The notes under the pieces: model-generated | What the model was told of the DNA's origin: nothing | Database searches by the model: none | What the model saw: only the letters and a program-made list of their open reading frames with translations | Program-made: the position numbers and the translations under genes | Assembly: GCA_964490635.1 (NCBI GenBank) | Contig: CAZBCK010000009.1 | Location: 1-25,775 of the forward strand | DNA: 25,775 nt | Source: JAYEHC01 sp964490635 | GTDB lineage: Bacteria; Patescibacteriota; Minisyncoccia; JAHIHE01; JAGLIN01 | Direction of reading: 5' to 3' | In this document: one piece after another, positions 1-6,929 of the stretch | Numbering within the stretch: position 1 is the stretch's first letter | How the letters are laid out: each line of letters opens with the position of its first letter

Positions 1-427
1 TTTGCTTTAATTCAAAAAGAGAGAAAGGATATAATTGATAAGAATAGAAACGCCCGGTCAAAGGTTCGTTGATAATATTAGCTAACTCAAAGCTGGATGA
101 TCCCGTAGCAACGATTTGCATTTCCGGATAGTTATCAACCAGTAATTTTAACTTAATTCCAATATCTCTGATTTTTTGAGCTTCATCCAGAATAACCAGT
201 TTTTTCTCGCCAAAAAAGTTTTTTAAAGCGGTTGAAGTTCCGGCTGACAATCCTTCAGCCACATCACTTTCCTCGCAATTGTAATATTCTGATTTCTCTG
301 AATATTTTTTTAAAATTTGGTTCACTAATGTAGTTTTTCCTACTTGTCGCGCGCCATAAATAATGACGATTTTTCCTTTCCAAAGATCTTTTTCAATTTT
401 TTCTTGTATTTCTCTCTTAATCAACAT
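1..427 (-). CDS. AAA+ ATPase, DUF4143-type, 5' part only
   Basis: This is the N-terminal 142 residues of a P-loop ATPase running off the left edge of the window. A Walker A motif (GARQVGKTT, residues 25-33) is followed by a Walker B strand (KLVILDEAQ, about 76-84) and a sensor-like ATGSSS stretch at 108-113. This layout, together with the TGRFYSYQLYPFSLFEL segment, is typical of the stand-alone AAA+/DUF4143 ATPases common in CPR bacteria and archaea. Their role is unknown; some act as toxin-antitoxin-like or mobile genes. The start is the ATG at 427, and a good promoter lies just upstream. The DUF4143 domain itself would be outside the window. Confidence 0.85.
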   Translation of the reverse strand, partial: MLIKREIQEKIEKDLWKGKIVIIYGARQVGKTTLVNQILKKYSEKSEYYNCEESDVAEGLSAGTSTALKNFFGEKKLVILDEAQKIRDIGIKLKLLVDNYPEMQIVATGSSSFELANIINEPLTGRFYSYQLYPFSLFELKQ

Positions 428-459
428 AATTTCGCTAAATTACTCTACCATACCTTACT

Positions 460-488
460 ATTTTAGCATAATTACTAAGGTTTGTCAA
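460..488 (-). promoter_or_regulatory. Sigma-70-type promoter for the AAA+ ATPase gene
   Basis: On the minus strand a consensus -35 TTGACA (488-483) is separated by exactly 17 bases from -10 TAAAAT (465-460). The -10 box is preceded by TGC, giving an extended -10. It lies about 33 bases before the ATG at 427. Confidence 0.7.
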
Positions 489-635
489 TACTTGTCGCTC
501 CCGTTAGCCCGACATTTTTATTAGTCACCTTCTCGAACCAGAGGATATTTTTTGTGTTCTGTTTTTCATTTTTTTTGGTTAGTAATTTTAATTAAATTTT
601 TATGCCAGCTTCCGGCAACAAATATTTTCATTTTA

Positions 636-815
636 TTAACGATTTATTCTAGCAGCAAAATTAAACGGGTGAAAATAATTTCTCCATAATTGATCCGATG
701 AAGAAAATTTATTGTCAAACACAAAATAGTCAACTAGCGCCTCGCGTGTCCGCAGAAGTTCTTTCAAACGAGATTTGTTTTTATCGTCCTCAACGGTCAA
801 ATCCAAAAGTTTCAA
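636..815 (-). CDS. Possible 59-residue hypothetical protein (TTG start)
   Basis: An open frame on the minus strand runs from TTG at 815 to TAA at 636-638, 10 bases after the stop of the TSP3 lipoprotein gene. The peptide is charged and helix-prone early on (residues KNKSRLKELLRTREALVDYF), then aromatic (LWRNYFHPFNF). There is no clear Shine-Dalgarno sequence and I do not recognise the family. It could be a real small gene cotranscribed with the lipoprotein, or the tail of a decayed gene. The rest of the 428-825 gap shows only the ATPase promoter and a 22-codon minus-strand frame beginning MKIFVAGSW (566-631) that looks like a gene remnant. Confidence 0.3.
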   Translation of the reverse strand: MKLLDLTVEDDKNKSRLKELLRTREALVDYFVFDNKFSSSDQLWRNYFHPFNFAARINR

Positions 816-825
816 TTAATTTTAT

Positions 826-1173
826 TTATTCCAAACCATTCGGATCATATCCGCTTTCAACTTCTTGTCCGTCAAGATATCCATCGCCATCCGTATCGGG
901 ATTGTTCGGATCGGTTTTCCATTTTTTCACTTCATCGTAATCACTCAGCCTATCACTATCCGTATCATAACTGTTCGGATCAATTCCAAATTCCTTTTCT
1001 TCCTCATCTAAAAGCCCATCACCATCTGAATCAACATCTATTATTTCGTTCTGTTTTTTTGTTTCGGGCAGTTCTTCCTTTTCTTCCTCAATTTTTTTTA
1101 TTGAACAGCCGGAGAAAAAGAGAACTGCCATAAAAAGCAACAATGGCAAAATTATTGTTTTTTTCTCATTCAT
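826..1173 (-). CDS. Small lipoprotein with thrombospondin type 3 calcium-binding repeats
   Basis: The 115-residue protein starts with a lipoprotein signal peptide: a charged MNEKK, a hydrophobic stretch, and the lipobox FSGC with the lipidated Cys at 23. After a short charged linker come calcium-binding Asp-rich repeats of thrombospondin type 3 style, DVDSDGDGLLDEEE, DTDSDRLSDYDE and DTDGDGYLDGQE, from residue 46 to the end. The protein should be anchored outside the cytoplasmic membrane and bind calcium; its partner is unknown. The same repeat type ends the larger protein at 2429-3493, so the two are probably related surface proteins. It lies 69 bases downstream of htpX but has its own possible promoter. 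Confidence 0.85.
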   Translation of the reverse strand: MNEKKTIILPLLLFMAVLFFSGCSIKKIEEEKEELPETKKQNEIIDVDSDGDGLLDEEEKEFGIDPNSYDTDSDRLSDYDEVKKWKTDPNNPDTDGDGYLDGQEVESGYDPNGLE

Positions 1174-1224
1174 ATATTTTCAATTTACGGAAGCATTATT
1201 CTTTTCTATTTTGCTTCTTATTTT

Positions 1225-1253
1225 ATTATACCAGCTTAGCTTTCAACTTTTCA
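1225..1253 (-). promoter_or_regulatory. Possible extended -10 promoter for the TSP3 lipoprotein
   Basis: TATAAT at 1230-1225 (minus strand) is preceded by TGG, an extended -10. The -35 hexamer TGAAAA (1253-1248) at 17 bases is weak. It overlaps the end of htpX. Confidence 0.35.
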
Positions 1254-2136
1254 TGTCCGTTCCCGTTAGCGCCGCGATTCTTTCTTCAACCGGCGGATGG
1301 GTCATTAGCAATTTGCTTACTTTTTTGCCTTTAAACGGATTAGCAAAATAAAGGTGCGCAGTGGCGCGATTGGCAACTTCCAGCTTTTCAGAATCGGATG
1401 AAATTTTTCTAAGAGCATTTGCCAATCCTTCAGGATAGCGAGTCAACAACGCCGCGTCGGCGTCGGCAAGAAATTCTCTTTTTCGCGAAACTGCCAGCTG
1501 GATCAGCATTGCAAAAAACGGCGCCAAGATAGATAAGACAATAGCAATAATCATCAGATATCCGTTTCCACCTCTGTCTCTGTTTCTTCCACCTGCGCCA
1601 AACCAAACCCAGTGCCTGAAAAAATCAGCTAACAACGCCACTATACCAACAAGAACAACAACAACGGTTGCCAATAAAATATCACGATTGCCAATATGAG
1701 AAAGTTCATGCGCGATCACGCCTTCCAGCTCGCTTCTGTCCAATTTCTGCAAAAGCCCGCTCGTTACCGCCACCACAGCATGCTCCGGATCTCTCCCTGT
1801 CGCGAAAGCGTTCGGTGCCGTATCGTCTATAATATATATTTTTGGCAATGGCAATCCGGCAGTAATACAAAGATTTTCCACCAGCCGATATAATTCCTTG
1901 TTGCTTTCAAATTCAACAAGATGAGCTTTACTCATTTTCAAAACTATCTTATCTGAATACCAATAGCTCCCCACGCTCATCACAATACTGACAATTACCG
2001 CAATCCAAAGAATCAAACTTGAACCCATCGCTTCCGAAAAAATCCAGCCCATTGCGATAACAAAAACTAAAAACACCGACATCAGAATGTAAGTATTGCG
2101 AGTATTTTTGTCTGATTGGGTATAGAGAGTAGGCAT
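1243..2136 (-). CDS. htpX: HtpX-family membrane zinc metalloprotease
   Basis: HtpX is an M48 zinc endopeptidase of the cytoplasmic membrane that degrades misfolded membrane proteins. The 297-residue length matches the family. Two transmembrane helices (about 14-34 and 40-60) precede the catalytic domain. The zinc site is HELSH (143-147, with E144 as the general base) and the third ligand is probably E221 in KREFLADADAA. Two more hydrophobic segments follow (about 153-172 and 193-214). The conserved NAFATGRDPEHAVVAVTSGLL stretch lies upstream of the zinc motif. The C-terminal THPPVEERIAAL is a family hallmark. No lemA, a frequent partner, is next to it. The ATG at 2136 gives the usual N-terminus. 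Confidence 0.95.
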   Translation of the reverse strand: MPTLYTQSDKNTRNTYILMSVFLVFVIAMGWIFSEAMGSSLILWIAVIVSIVMSVGSYWYSDKIVLKMSKAHLVEFESNKELYRLVENLCITAGLPLPKIYIIDDTAPNAFATGRDPEHAVVAVTSGLLQKLDRSELEGVIAHELSHIGNRDILLATVVVVLVGIVALLADFFRHWVWFGAGGRNRDRGGNGYLMIIAIVLSILAPFFAMLIQLAVSRKREFLADADAALLTRYPEGLANALRKISSDSEKLEVANRATAHLYFANPFKGKKVSKLLMTHPPVEERIAALTGTDMKS

Positions 2137-2174
2137 AGTTGAATTATAATAAATTATTCAAACGCTCTTAATAA

Positions 2175-2399
2175 ATTTAGGACTTATGCATTTGTATATT
2201 GTCATTCTGAATTTATTTCAAAATCTATCCGTTGCCACGCTAGTCAAATCTACAAAGTATTAATCGTTTTATTGAATTAAAAATACAATGATTGTAATAT
2301 ATAATATTTAGCGTTATTGTAAATAGGATAGACTATACTTAATAGAGCAAAGATTCTGAAACCTATTTGCCGACGAGCACAGCAAGTTTAAAATGACAG
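2175..2399. repeat. Imperfect palindromic intergenic element
   Basis: The outer parts of this gap are inverted. A left segment GTCATTCTGAATTTATTTC (2201-2219), continuing into AAAATCT, is mirrored on the right by AGATTCTGAAACC (2351-2363) and AAGTTTAAAATGACA (2384-2398). The middle is not symmetric. The left edge ATTTAGGACTT is also the terminal sequence of the larger palindrome at 6697-6900. It has the look of a REP/MITE-type non-coding repeat. I see no gene in 2137-2428. Confidence 0.55.
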
Positions 2400-2428
2400 A
2401 TCGGAACCAACAACAAGAAAATTGCTCG

Positions 2429-3493
2429 CTACCGTTCCAACCTCCCCTCCCCCAACGGATTATAACCACTTGTAACTTCTTCGCCATCCTGATAGCCATC
2501 ATTGTCGGTATCGGGATTATTTATATCAGTTTTATAAATAAATATTTCATCATAGTCGCCCAAACCATCAATGTCGGTATCAACTGATTTGGGATCAGAG
2601 TGATATTTGGTAATTTCTTCGCCATCCATTAAACCATCACCGTCTGTGTCGGGATTGAAAGGATCTATTCTATAATTTAATTCTTCAAAATTAGATTTTC
2701 CATCATTGTCAGAATCTATATTATGATCACCATTATTTTGAATCATAGTCAAACATACTTTTTTGCAATTCTCTAAAATTATTTTTTGGCAATCTTCTTC
2801 GTTTTGGGCGCTGGTAATAATCATTTTACACTGGCAAACTTCTTTTTCCCCGCTATCTTCTAAAACATCACAGCTTTGTCCTTCTTGTAAAAAATAGGAG
2901 TAACATAGAGGACCATATTCCAGCAACCTTATTTCTTGACACAGCCTTATATCTTTTTTATTCCAAATAATATCAAAGACTCTTACTTTGTCTTTACACT
3001 TTTTCCTCAAAAATGGAGTGTCCATAAAATACTCATCACACACCTTATCGTTACCGCTGGCAATACCGGTTTCTATTATACATAATTCTCTGGTTCTGGC
3101 TTCTTCAATAGATTCACAATATTCTGCATTAGACTGCGTTTTAGAGATAGTAAAAAGACAACGATCTTTTTGGTAGCCATCAACCAAAGCAAGGCAATTT
3201 TCAGGATTTTGACTTTTGATAGCGTCGTTATAAGTAAGTTCGGCAAAACATTTTTCTTTCACGTCTTGATCAGCTTGATTTTCACACCGCTCTTTGGTAA
3301 TAGGATAAATTTTATTTGGAGGATTAGGATAAGGATGGTAATTATACATTTTATTATCAGTTTTTTCAGATTCATCTGATCTAGGCTCTCTTAAAAAGAT
3401 TACGCCAATAACAACAATAAATCCTATCAGAATTAAAACAGCCAAAAAAAATATTATATATTTTTTATTTTTTGTCAATTCCATATTTAACAT
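2429..3493 (-). CDS. Membrane-anchored Cys-rich protein with C-terminal TSP3 repeats
   Basis: The protein has about 357 residues from ATG 3493, or 354 from ATG 3484 (MELTKNKKY). The open frame extends back to 3601 but would overlap the upstream gene, which ends at 3514, so I prefer the shorter start. Neither start has a strong Shine-Dalgarno sequence. An N-terminal signal anchor (IIFFLAVLILIGFIVVIGVIFL) is followed by a Cys-rich region, with spaced motifs such as CLALVDGYQKDRC and CESIEEARTRELC, that suggests helical repeats with disulphides. The last 90 residues hold calcium-binding TSP3 repeats (DSDNDGKSNFEE, DTDGDGLMDGEE, DTDIDGLGDYDE, DTDNDGYQDGEE). It is probably exposed outside the membrane. 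It follows the 720-residue protein by 20 bases, so the two are likely cotranscribed. Confidence 0.8.
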   Translation of the reverse strand: MLNMELTKNKKYIIFFLAVLILIGFIVVIGVIFLREPRSDESEKTDNKMYNYHPYPNPPNKIYPITKERCENQADQDVKEKCFAELTYNDAIKSQNPENCLALVDGYQKDRCLFTISKTQSNAEYCESIEEARTRELCIIETGIASGNDKVCDEYFMDTPFLRKKCKDKVRVFDIIWNKKDIRLCQEIRLLEYGPLCYSYFLQEGQSCDVLEDSGEKEVCQCKMIITSAQNEEDCQKIILENCKKVCLTMIQNNGDHNIDSDNDGKSNFEELNYRIDPFNPDTDGDGLMDGEEITKYHSDPKSVDTDIDGLGDYDEIFIYKTDINNPDTDNDGYQDGEEVTSGYNPLGEGRLER

Positions 3494-3513
3494 AAAATGA
3501 ATAAAAGCTAATT

Positions 3514-5676
3514 CTAAAAACAAAGACAACTTGTATATCCCACATAATAAGGACTGTTTACACCACCATAAGAACAAGGAATGCCATTGCAAAGTGTACA
3601 TTGATTATGATCACCGGGACGACAGAACGGAAAAGAAAGGCGACAATCAATACTGGCTGTGTTTCCCGTACAATTACTACCCGAATGGCAAGTTACGCCC
3701 TGACATGCGTCAGACATAAGAGTATCAGTTAACCCCACGCCAATACAAATCTGTCCGGACTCTTTGCAAACCTCATCACAGTGAAAAGCCGGGTTCGCTC
3801 CTGAATCTGTCCATGCTTCATAATGCTTAACCCTTGTCACACCTAAACCGGATAATATTGTTCTGGCTTCAAGCAAAGTAATCATACCTTCTTTATAGGC
3901 ACAGCAATAATCAAGCACATCTCCGCAACTGTGTCCAACTAATTTATAATTAATATCATTATATGTATTTTTGCAGGATACCGTACCCGTCGTAAAGTCG
4001 CATACATATTTCCCTTTTTGGCATTCATTATTTTCTATTGCTCCGCTGCCATCCAAATCCAAATAACATCCCCCGCCTATTTCATCAACAAGCGGATCCA
4101 TAAGACATCCGAAATCACAAGTCGTGAGATTGCAACTATAAATCTCTCTGGTCCAAGCAACACCGGCATAGGGACAATCAGGATCAGGGATTCCTTCATC
4201 AAAGAAACAACCATTAGGACAACCACCCCCAGCACCACACCCTACAGCCATAGCAGTTTTTCTCGCTATAAAAGCGCTCTTTGATTCTTTGGGATCGCAT
4301 ACTTCTAAAATTCCGTCATCATTTGGACTGGTAACAATTCCATCGCCGCAAATATAAACAGCAGAAGGAGCAATACTGACATCACAATTAAATTTATGCC
4401 AGCTTCCATCGCCAAGCGGATCATCAAATCCGAACAGAACCATAGTTGTATTGGTCATAACCCAAGCGATAAAAACAATTACAAATCCGTATAACGATTT
4501 GCGGAAAGCTGTTTTGGCTGTAATTACCAAACTTGAATTGCCAGACGAAGTAATATAAAGCATCCCCCCTATTACCAAAGACAGAACTGTTATAATTCCG
4601 ACTATTTCAAGAAGATATCCCGTTATACTGTCAGCTAAAATAACAAGATGGCATATTTTGCAATCTTCCTGCTCATTCCAGACAGTGCCTGGATCATCAG
4701 ACATTCTTCCGCACGGCACAAGTCCGCCTTTTACAAGAGAGCATAATCCATTTATACAAACAGTTCCGCAAACAGCTCCGCACATTCCACAATTATTTAT
4801 ATCTGTTAATGTGTTTGTTTCGCATGTTCCATCGCAATCACAATCGTCAAAACCATCTATGCATTCGGTATTTGGAACAGAACTTACGCAAGATGAACAA
4901 TTTGAATTACATATTTGCGTTCCAGGACAAGAAGTCGGGTCAGCCGTATCACATATTTCAGCACCTTCTACACCACCATTTCCGCAACAGTGGGGAGCAA
5001 ATCCAAGACAATCAGGATCATCGCAATCAACAAGAAGATCATCATCATCATTAACCCCGTTATCACATACCTCAAGCAGAGCGTTTATTGTATATGTCCC
5101 AATATCTGTTCCCATATCGCCTCCTGTTCCTGTTGCTCTAATTGTAAAGTTATAAACACCGATAACTCCTGTTAACGCATCTGAAGAAATTTCAAAAGTA
5201 GTGCTACTGCTTCCTCCCGCATTCACTGTAAGAGAACCAGAAACAAAAGGAGTAAAATAATTTAAACCAGCGTCTATTGAGGACACTGATAAATTAAAAT
5301 TCCTGCTAGCAGGACACATTCCACAAATACTGTCGTCATTATTAGTAACGGTAACCGTATAAGTTATCGCTGTCCCAGCCTTGGTATTATTCGGCGCTGG
5401 CGGAGTAATCACAACCGTTGGATTTTGATTGCAGGGATCCGCGCCAAAGCAACAGCCTGTATCAAATGTGCAAGCGCCGGTACAGCTTAAATTTCCTCCC
5501 CACACAAAACCTTGAGAAATGCAGGTTTCTGCCGGAAACCCAAAATCAGGCGGGTCGCATTGTTCAAATCCATCTATTGCGCCATCAGGGCAAGCCGCCT
5601 TGACAAAATCAGCTGCTCCAAACAACAAACCAAGAACCAAAAATAATAATATAACTAATTTTAAATTAGATGTCAT
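3514..5676 (-). CDS. Large Cys-rich exported protein with a pilin-like two-helix membrane core
   Basis: The protein has 720 residues. A signal peptide (1-28, ending FVKA-A) leads into a Cys-rich segment (CPDGAIDGFEQCDPP, then clustered Cys to 77). An Ig/NEW3-like beta domain follows (about 85-200, TYTVTVTNND and similar strands), then acidic Cys-rich repeats (CDNGVNDDDDLLVDCDDPDC, 204-315). At about 347-416 two hydrophobic helices flank GGMLYITSSGN and AKTAFRKSLYG. That is the arrangement of VirB2/TrbC-like type IV secretion pilins of CPR bacteria (compare the small protein at 5836-6216). The C-terminal 300 residues are again Cys-rich. The many disulphides imply an extracytoplasmic location. 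The function is inferred only: a surface or pilus-associated protein. It begins a probable operon with the TSP3 protein downstream. Confidence 0.75.
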   Translation of the reverse strand: MTSNLKLVILLFLVLGLLFGAADFVKAACPDGAIDGFEQCDPPDFGFPAETCISQGFVWGGNLSCTGACTFDTGCCFGADPCNQNPTVVITPPAPNNTKAGTAITYTVTVTNNDDSICGMCPASRNFNLSVSSIDAGLNYFTPFVSGSLTVNAGGSSSTTFEISSDALTGVIGVYNFTIRATGTGGDMGTDIGTYTINALLEVCDNGVNDDDDLLVDCDDPDCLGFAPHCCGNGGVEGAEICDTADPTSCPGTQICNSNCSSCVSSVPNTECIDGFDDCDCDGTCETNTLTDINNCGMCGAVCGTVCINGLCSLVKGGLVPCGRMSDDPGTVWNEQEDCKICHLVILADSITGYLLEIVGIITVLSLVIGGMLYITSSGNSSLVITAKTAFRKSLYGFVIVFIAWVMTNTTMVLFGFDDPLGDGSWHKFNCDVSIAPSAVYICGDGIVTSPNDDGILEVCDPKESKSAFIARKTAMAVGCGAGGGCPNGCFFDEGIPDPDCPYAGVAWTREIYSCNLTTCDFGCLMDPLVDEIGGGCYLDLDGSGAIENNECQKGKYVCDFTTGTVSCKNTYNDINYKLVGHSCGDVLDYCCAYKEGMITLLEARTILSGLGVTRVKHYEAWTDSGANPAFHCDEVCKESGQICIGVGLTDTLMSDACQGVTCHSGSNCTGNTASIDCRLSFPFCRPGDHNQCTLCNGIPCSYGGVNSPYYVGYTSCLCF

Positions 5677-5749
5677 ATTTAAAAATTTAGAAATGAGTTA
5701 GTTGATATATTTGTTTATATCTGTCTATCTTACAATACTCACTTTATTT

Positions 5750-5778
5750 ATTATATGCTATTCTGATAAAAATCTTAA
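5750..5778 (-). promoter_or_regulatory. Possible promoter for the 720-residue surface protein operon
   Basis: A perfect -10 TATAAT (5755-5750, minus strand) lies 17 bases after a weak -35 TTAAGA (5778-5773). The ATG at 5676 is about 74 bases downstream. Confidence 0.4.
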
Positions 5779-5835
5779 GCAGAATTTATCTCTGAAAGAA
5801 TCGTTTACCTTTGTACGATTTTCTTTGACTACTTT

Positions 5836-6216
5836 CTATGGGTTTAAGATATCATGAACTACAAATAATATTGAATACGCTAAAATGGAAATTGCCAGAC
5901 CGATTCCGGAATAGCAGAAAGCATTTTTTGCCGATTTCATTTTTTCTTCATTCCCCGCCGACAGTATATATTTAATTCCGGCAATAACCATAAAAAACAA
6001 TGTAACTATTCCTATTATGGAAAAGAGATACAGAGTTATAACTATTAATGCTTCAGGAATAGTAGATATTTTTGGATCAACAGGATTACAAAAAACGCCA
6101 ACGCCGCCACCGCACTGGGCACCGACAACACGCGCGCCAAACGCAAATACTAGCAACGAAGAAAAGCAGACTCTGGAAAATAAGTTTCCGTAAAAACATT
6201 TTTTGGCAATTGGCAT
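5836..6216 (-). CDS. Small type IV secretion pilin-like protein (VirB2/TrbC-like)
   Basis: The protein has 126 residues from ATG 6216; a TTG at 6228 would add four. A signal peptide ends near VVGA-Q. A Cys pair follows (CGGGVGVFC), then two transmembrane helices, IVITLYLFSIIGIVTLFFMVIAG in part and GIGLAISILAYSILFVV. Between them lies KYILSAGNEEKMKSAKNAF. A short basic/acidic loop of the form YxxSxGxxEKxxxAK between two helices is the signature of VirB2/TrbC-like pilins (T4SS pilin families) that are very common in CPR genomes. They may build surface pili used in attachment or DNA uptake. It lies 159 bases upstream of the 720-residue protein, which contains the same core, so the two may assemble together. 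Confidence 0.85.
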   Translation of the reverse strand: MPIAKKCFYGNLFSRVCFSSLLVFAFGARVVGAQCGGGVGVFCNPVDPKISTIPEALIVITLYLFSIIGIVTLFFMVIAGIKYILSAGNEEKMKSAKNAFCYSGIGLAISILAYSILFVVHDILNP

Positions 6217-6329
6217 AATAATATACAAAATGAAACTTGATAATTCTTAAACATTATCAATAAAAAACAATCTTTAATTATCTTAATAATAACATCATTT
6301 CAATAACCAGGCAATTAGTTTCGTTTAAT

Positions 6330-6461
6330 TTTAGAACTTCCTCATTCTTGCCTCGCTGGAATCTCTCAGCAGAGAACTCCGGCGAATTACGCGCTTGCTC
6401 GTCGCAGTCCTCTGCCGAGAGACTGCGACGGGGCAGGAAGAGTAAGTAAGAAAGTTCTAAA
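6330..6461. repeat. Imperfect palindromic element (130 bp)
   Basis: The outer ends are exact inverted repeats: TTTAGAACTT (6330-6339) and AAGTTCTAAA (6452-6461). Inner pairs such as TCTCTCAGCAGAG and CTCTGCCGAGAGA continue the symmetry. It is GC-rich compared with its surroundings and non-coding. It resembles a folded REP/MITE-type element. The 6229-6329 stretch before it shows nothing. Confidence 0.65.
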
Positions 6462-6472
6462 TATACATTTAT

Positions 6473-6501
6473 TTGACACCTTTTTATTTTTCTATTAGAC
6501 T
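6473..6501 (+). promoter_or_regulatory. Promoter of a tiny transcription unit
   Basis: A consensus -35 TTGACA (6473-6478), a 17-base spacer, then -10 TAGACT (6496-6501). It points at a 28-codon ORF and a terminator about 100 bases downstream. Confidence 0.6.
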
Positions 6502-6507
6502 CAAGAT

Positions 6508-6631
6508 AAATTAGAAAATTTATGAAAGGTCACAATCTAAAATCAAACAATATTTATATAGCTCAGATCGCTGAAGCCGTTGTTAGATTTGAGAATAAAA
6601 TCTACTAAGCAGGTGGATTGTTTTTATTTTT
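6508..6631 (+). ncRNA. Candidate small RNA or attenuator with a 28-codon ORF
   Basis: This short unit runs from the promoter at 6473-6501 to a terminator at 6599-6631. Inside is an ORF, ATG 6522 to TAA 6606-6608, encoding 28 residues (begins MKGHNLKSNN, ends RFENKIY) without a strong ribosome-binding site. Three hairpins can be drawn. The first is GCTCAG/CTGAAGC (6561-6577). The second is TAGATTT/AAATCTA (6584-6590 with 6598-6604). The third is the terminator stem AATCTACT/GGTGGATT. The second and third share bases 6599-6604, so they exclude each other, as in transcription attenuators. The next gene downstream, 299 bases away, is an ABC-F ATPase; some ABC-F genes are known to be controlled by leader-peptide attenuation. 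It could equally be a stand-alone small RNA or small protein gene. Confidence 0.4.
6599..6631 (+). terminator. Rho-independent terminator, possibly the off-state of an attenuator
   Basis: The stem AATCTACT (6599-6606) pairs with GGTGGATT (6612-6619), 8 pairs including two G-U, with the loop AAGCA. It is followed by G and a T-rich run TTTTTATTTTT (6621-6631). The 5' arm can instead pair upstream with TAGATTT. Confidence 0.6.
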
Positions 6632-6696
6632 GCCTAAAATTAGGACAAAGAGATTTAAAAATAGTTCATTTGGAGAGTAGATTTTTTTATTGATAA

Positions 6697-6900
6697 ATTT
6701 AGGACTTCCTCTCTTTTTCCATCACCGTCATCCCAGAAAGTAAAACTTCTTTATGAGTGAAGCAAATAAATAGAAGTTTTGCTTATCTGGGATCTTGAAT
6801 TGTAAAGTATATAAATATTTTTAGCCAAGATTCCAGATAAATTTCTTCGCTATCGCTCCGAAATTTTCTGGAATGACAGGAAAGTGAGGCAGTCCTAAAT
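6697..6900. repeat. Large compound palindromic element (204 bp)
   Basis: The ends ATTTAGGACTTCCTC (6697-6711) and GAGGCAGTCCTAAAT (6886-6900) are inverted repeats with one mismatch. Inside are two further hairpins. ATCCCAGA plus AAAACTTCT (6730-6750) faces AGAAGTTTT plus TCTGGGAT (6772-6793). ATTCCAGATAAATTTC faces GAAATTTTCTGGAAT (about 6826-6874). It is non-coding, ends just before the ABC-F gene, and looks like a folded mobile repeat. Confidence 0.7.
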
Positions 6901-6929
6901 ATGTTAAAAAATAAATCAAAATCAAATTT

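Noticed and set aside
698..940. An 80-codon plus-strand frame.
   Set aside because: It overlaps the C-terminal calcium repeats of the lipoprotein on the opposite strand and has no ribosome-binding site; the minus-strand reading is far more protein-like.
4658..5155. A 165-codon open frame on the plus strand, and several smaller ones at 4018-5175.
   Set aside because: It lies opposite the 720-residue Cys-rich gene; its Ser/Pro/His-rich composition is the mirror image of the Asp/Cys-rich coding strand, with no domain or start signal.
6330..6900. A CRISPR array, suggested by the repeated palindromes.
   Set aside because: There are no short direct repeats at regular spacing and no cas genes; the repeats are single palindromes of different sequence.
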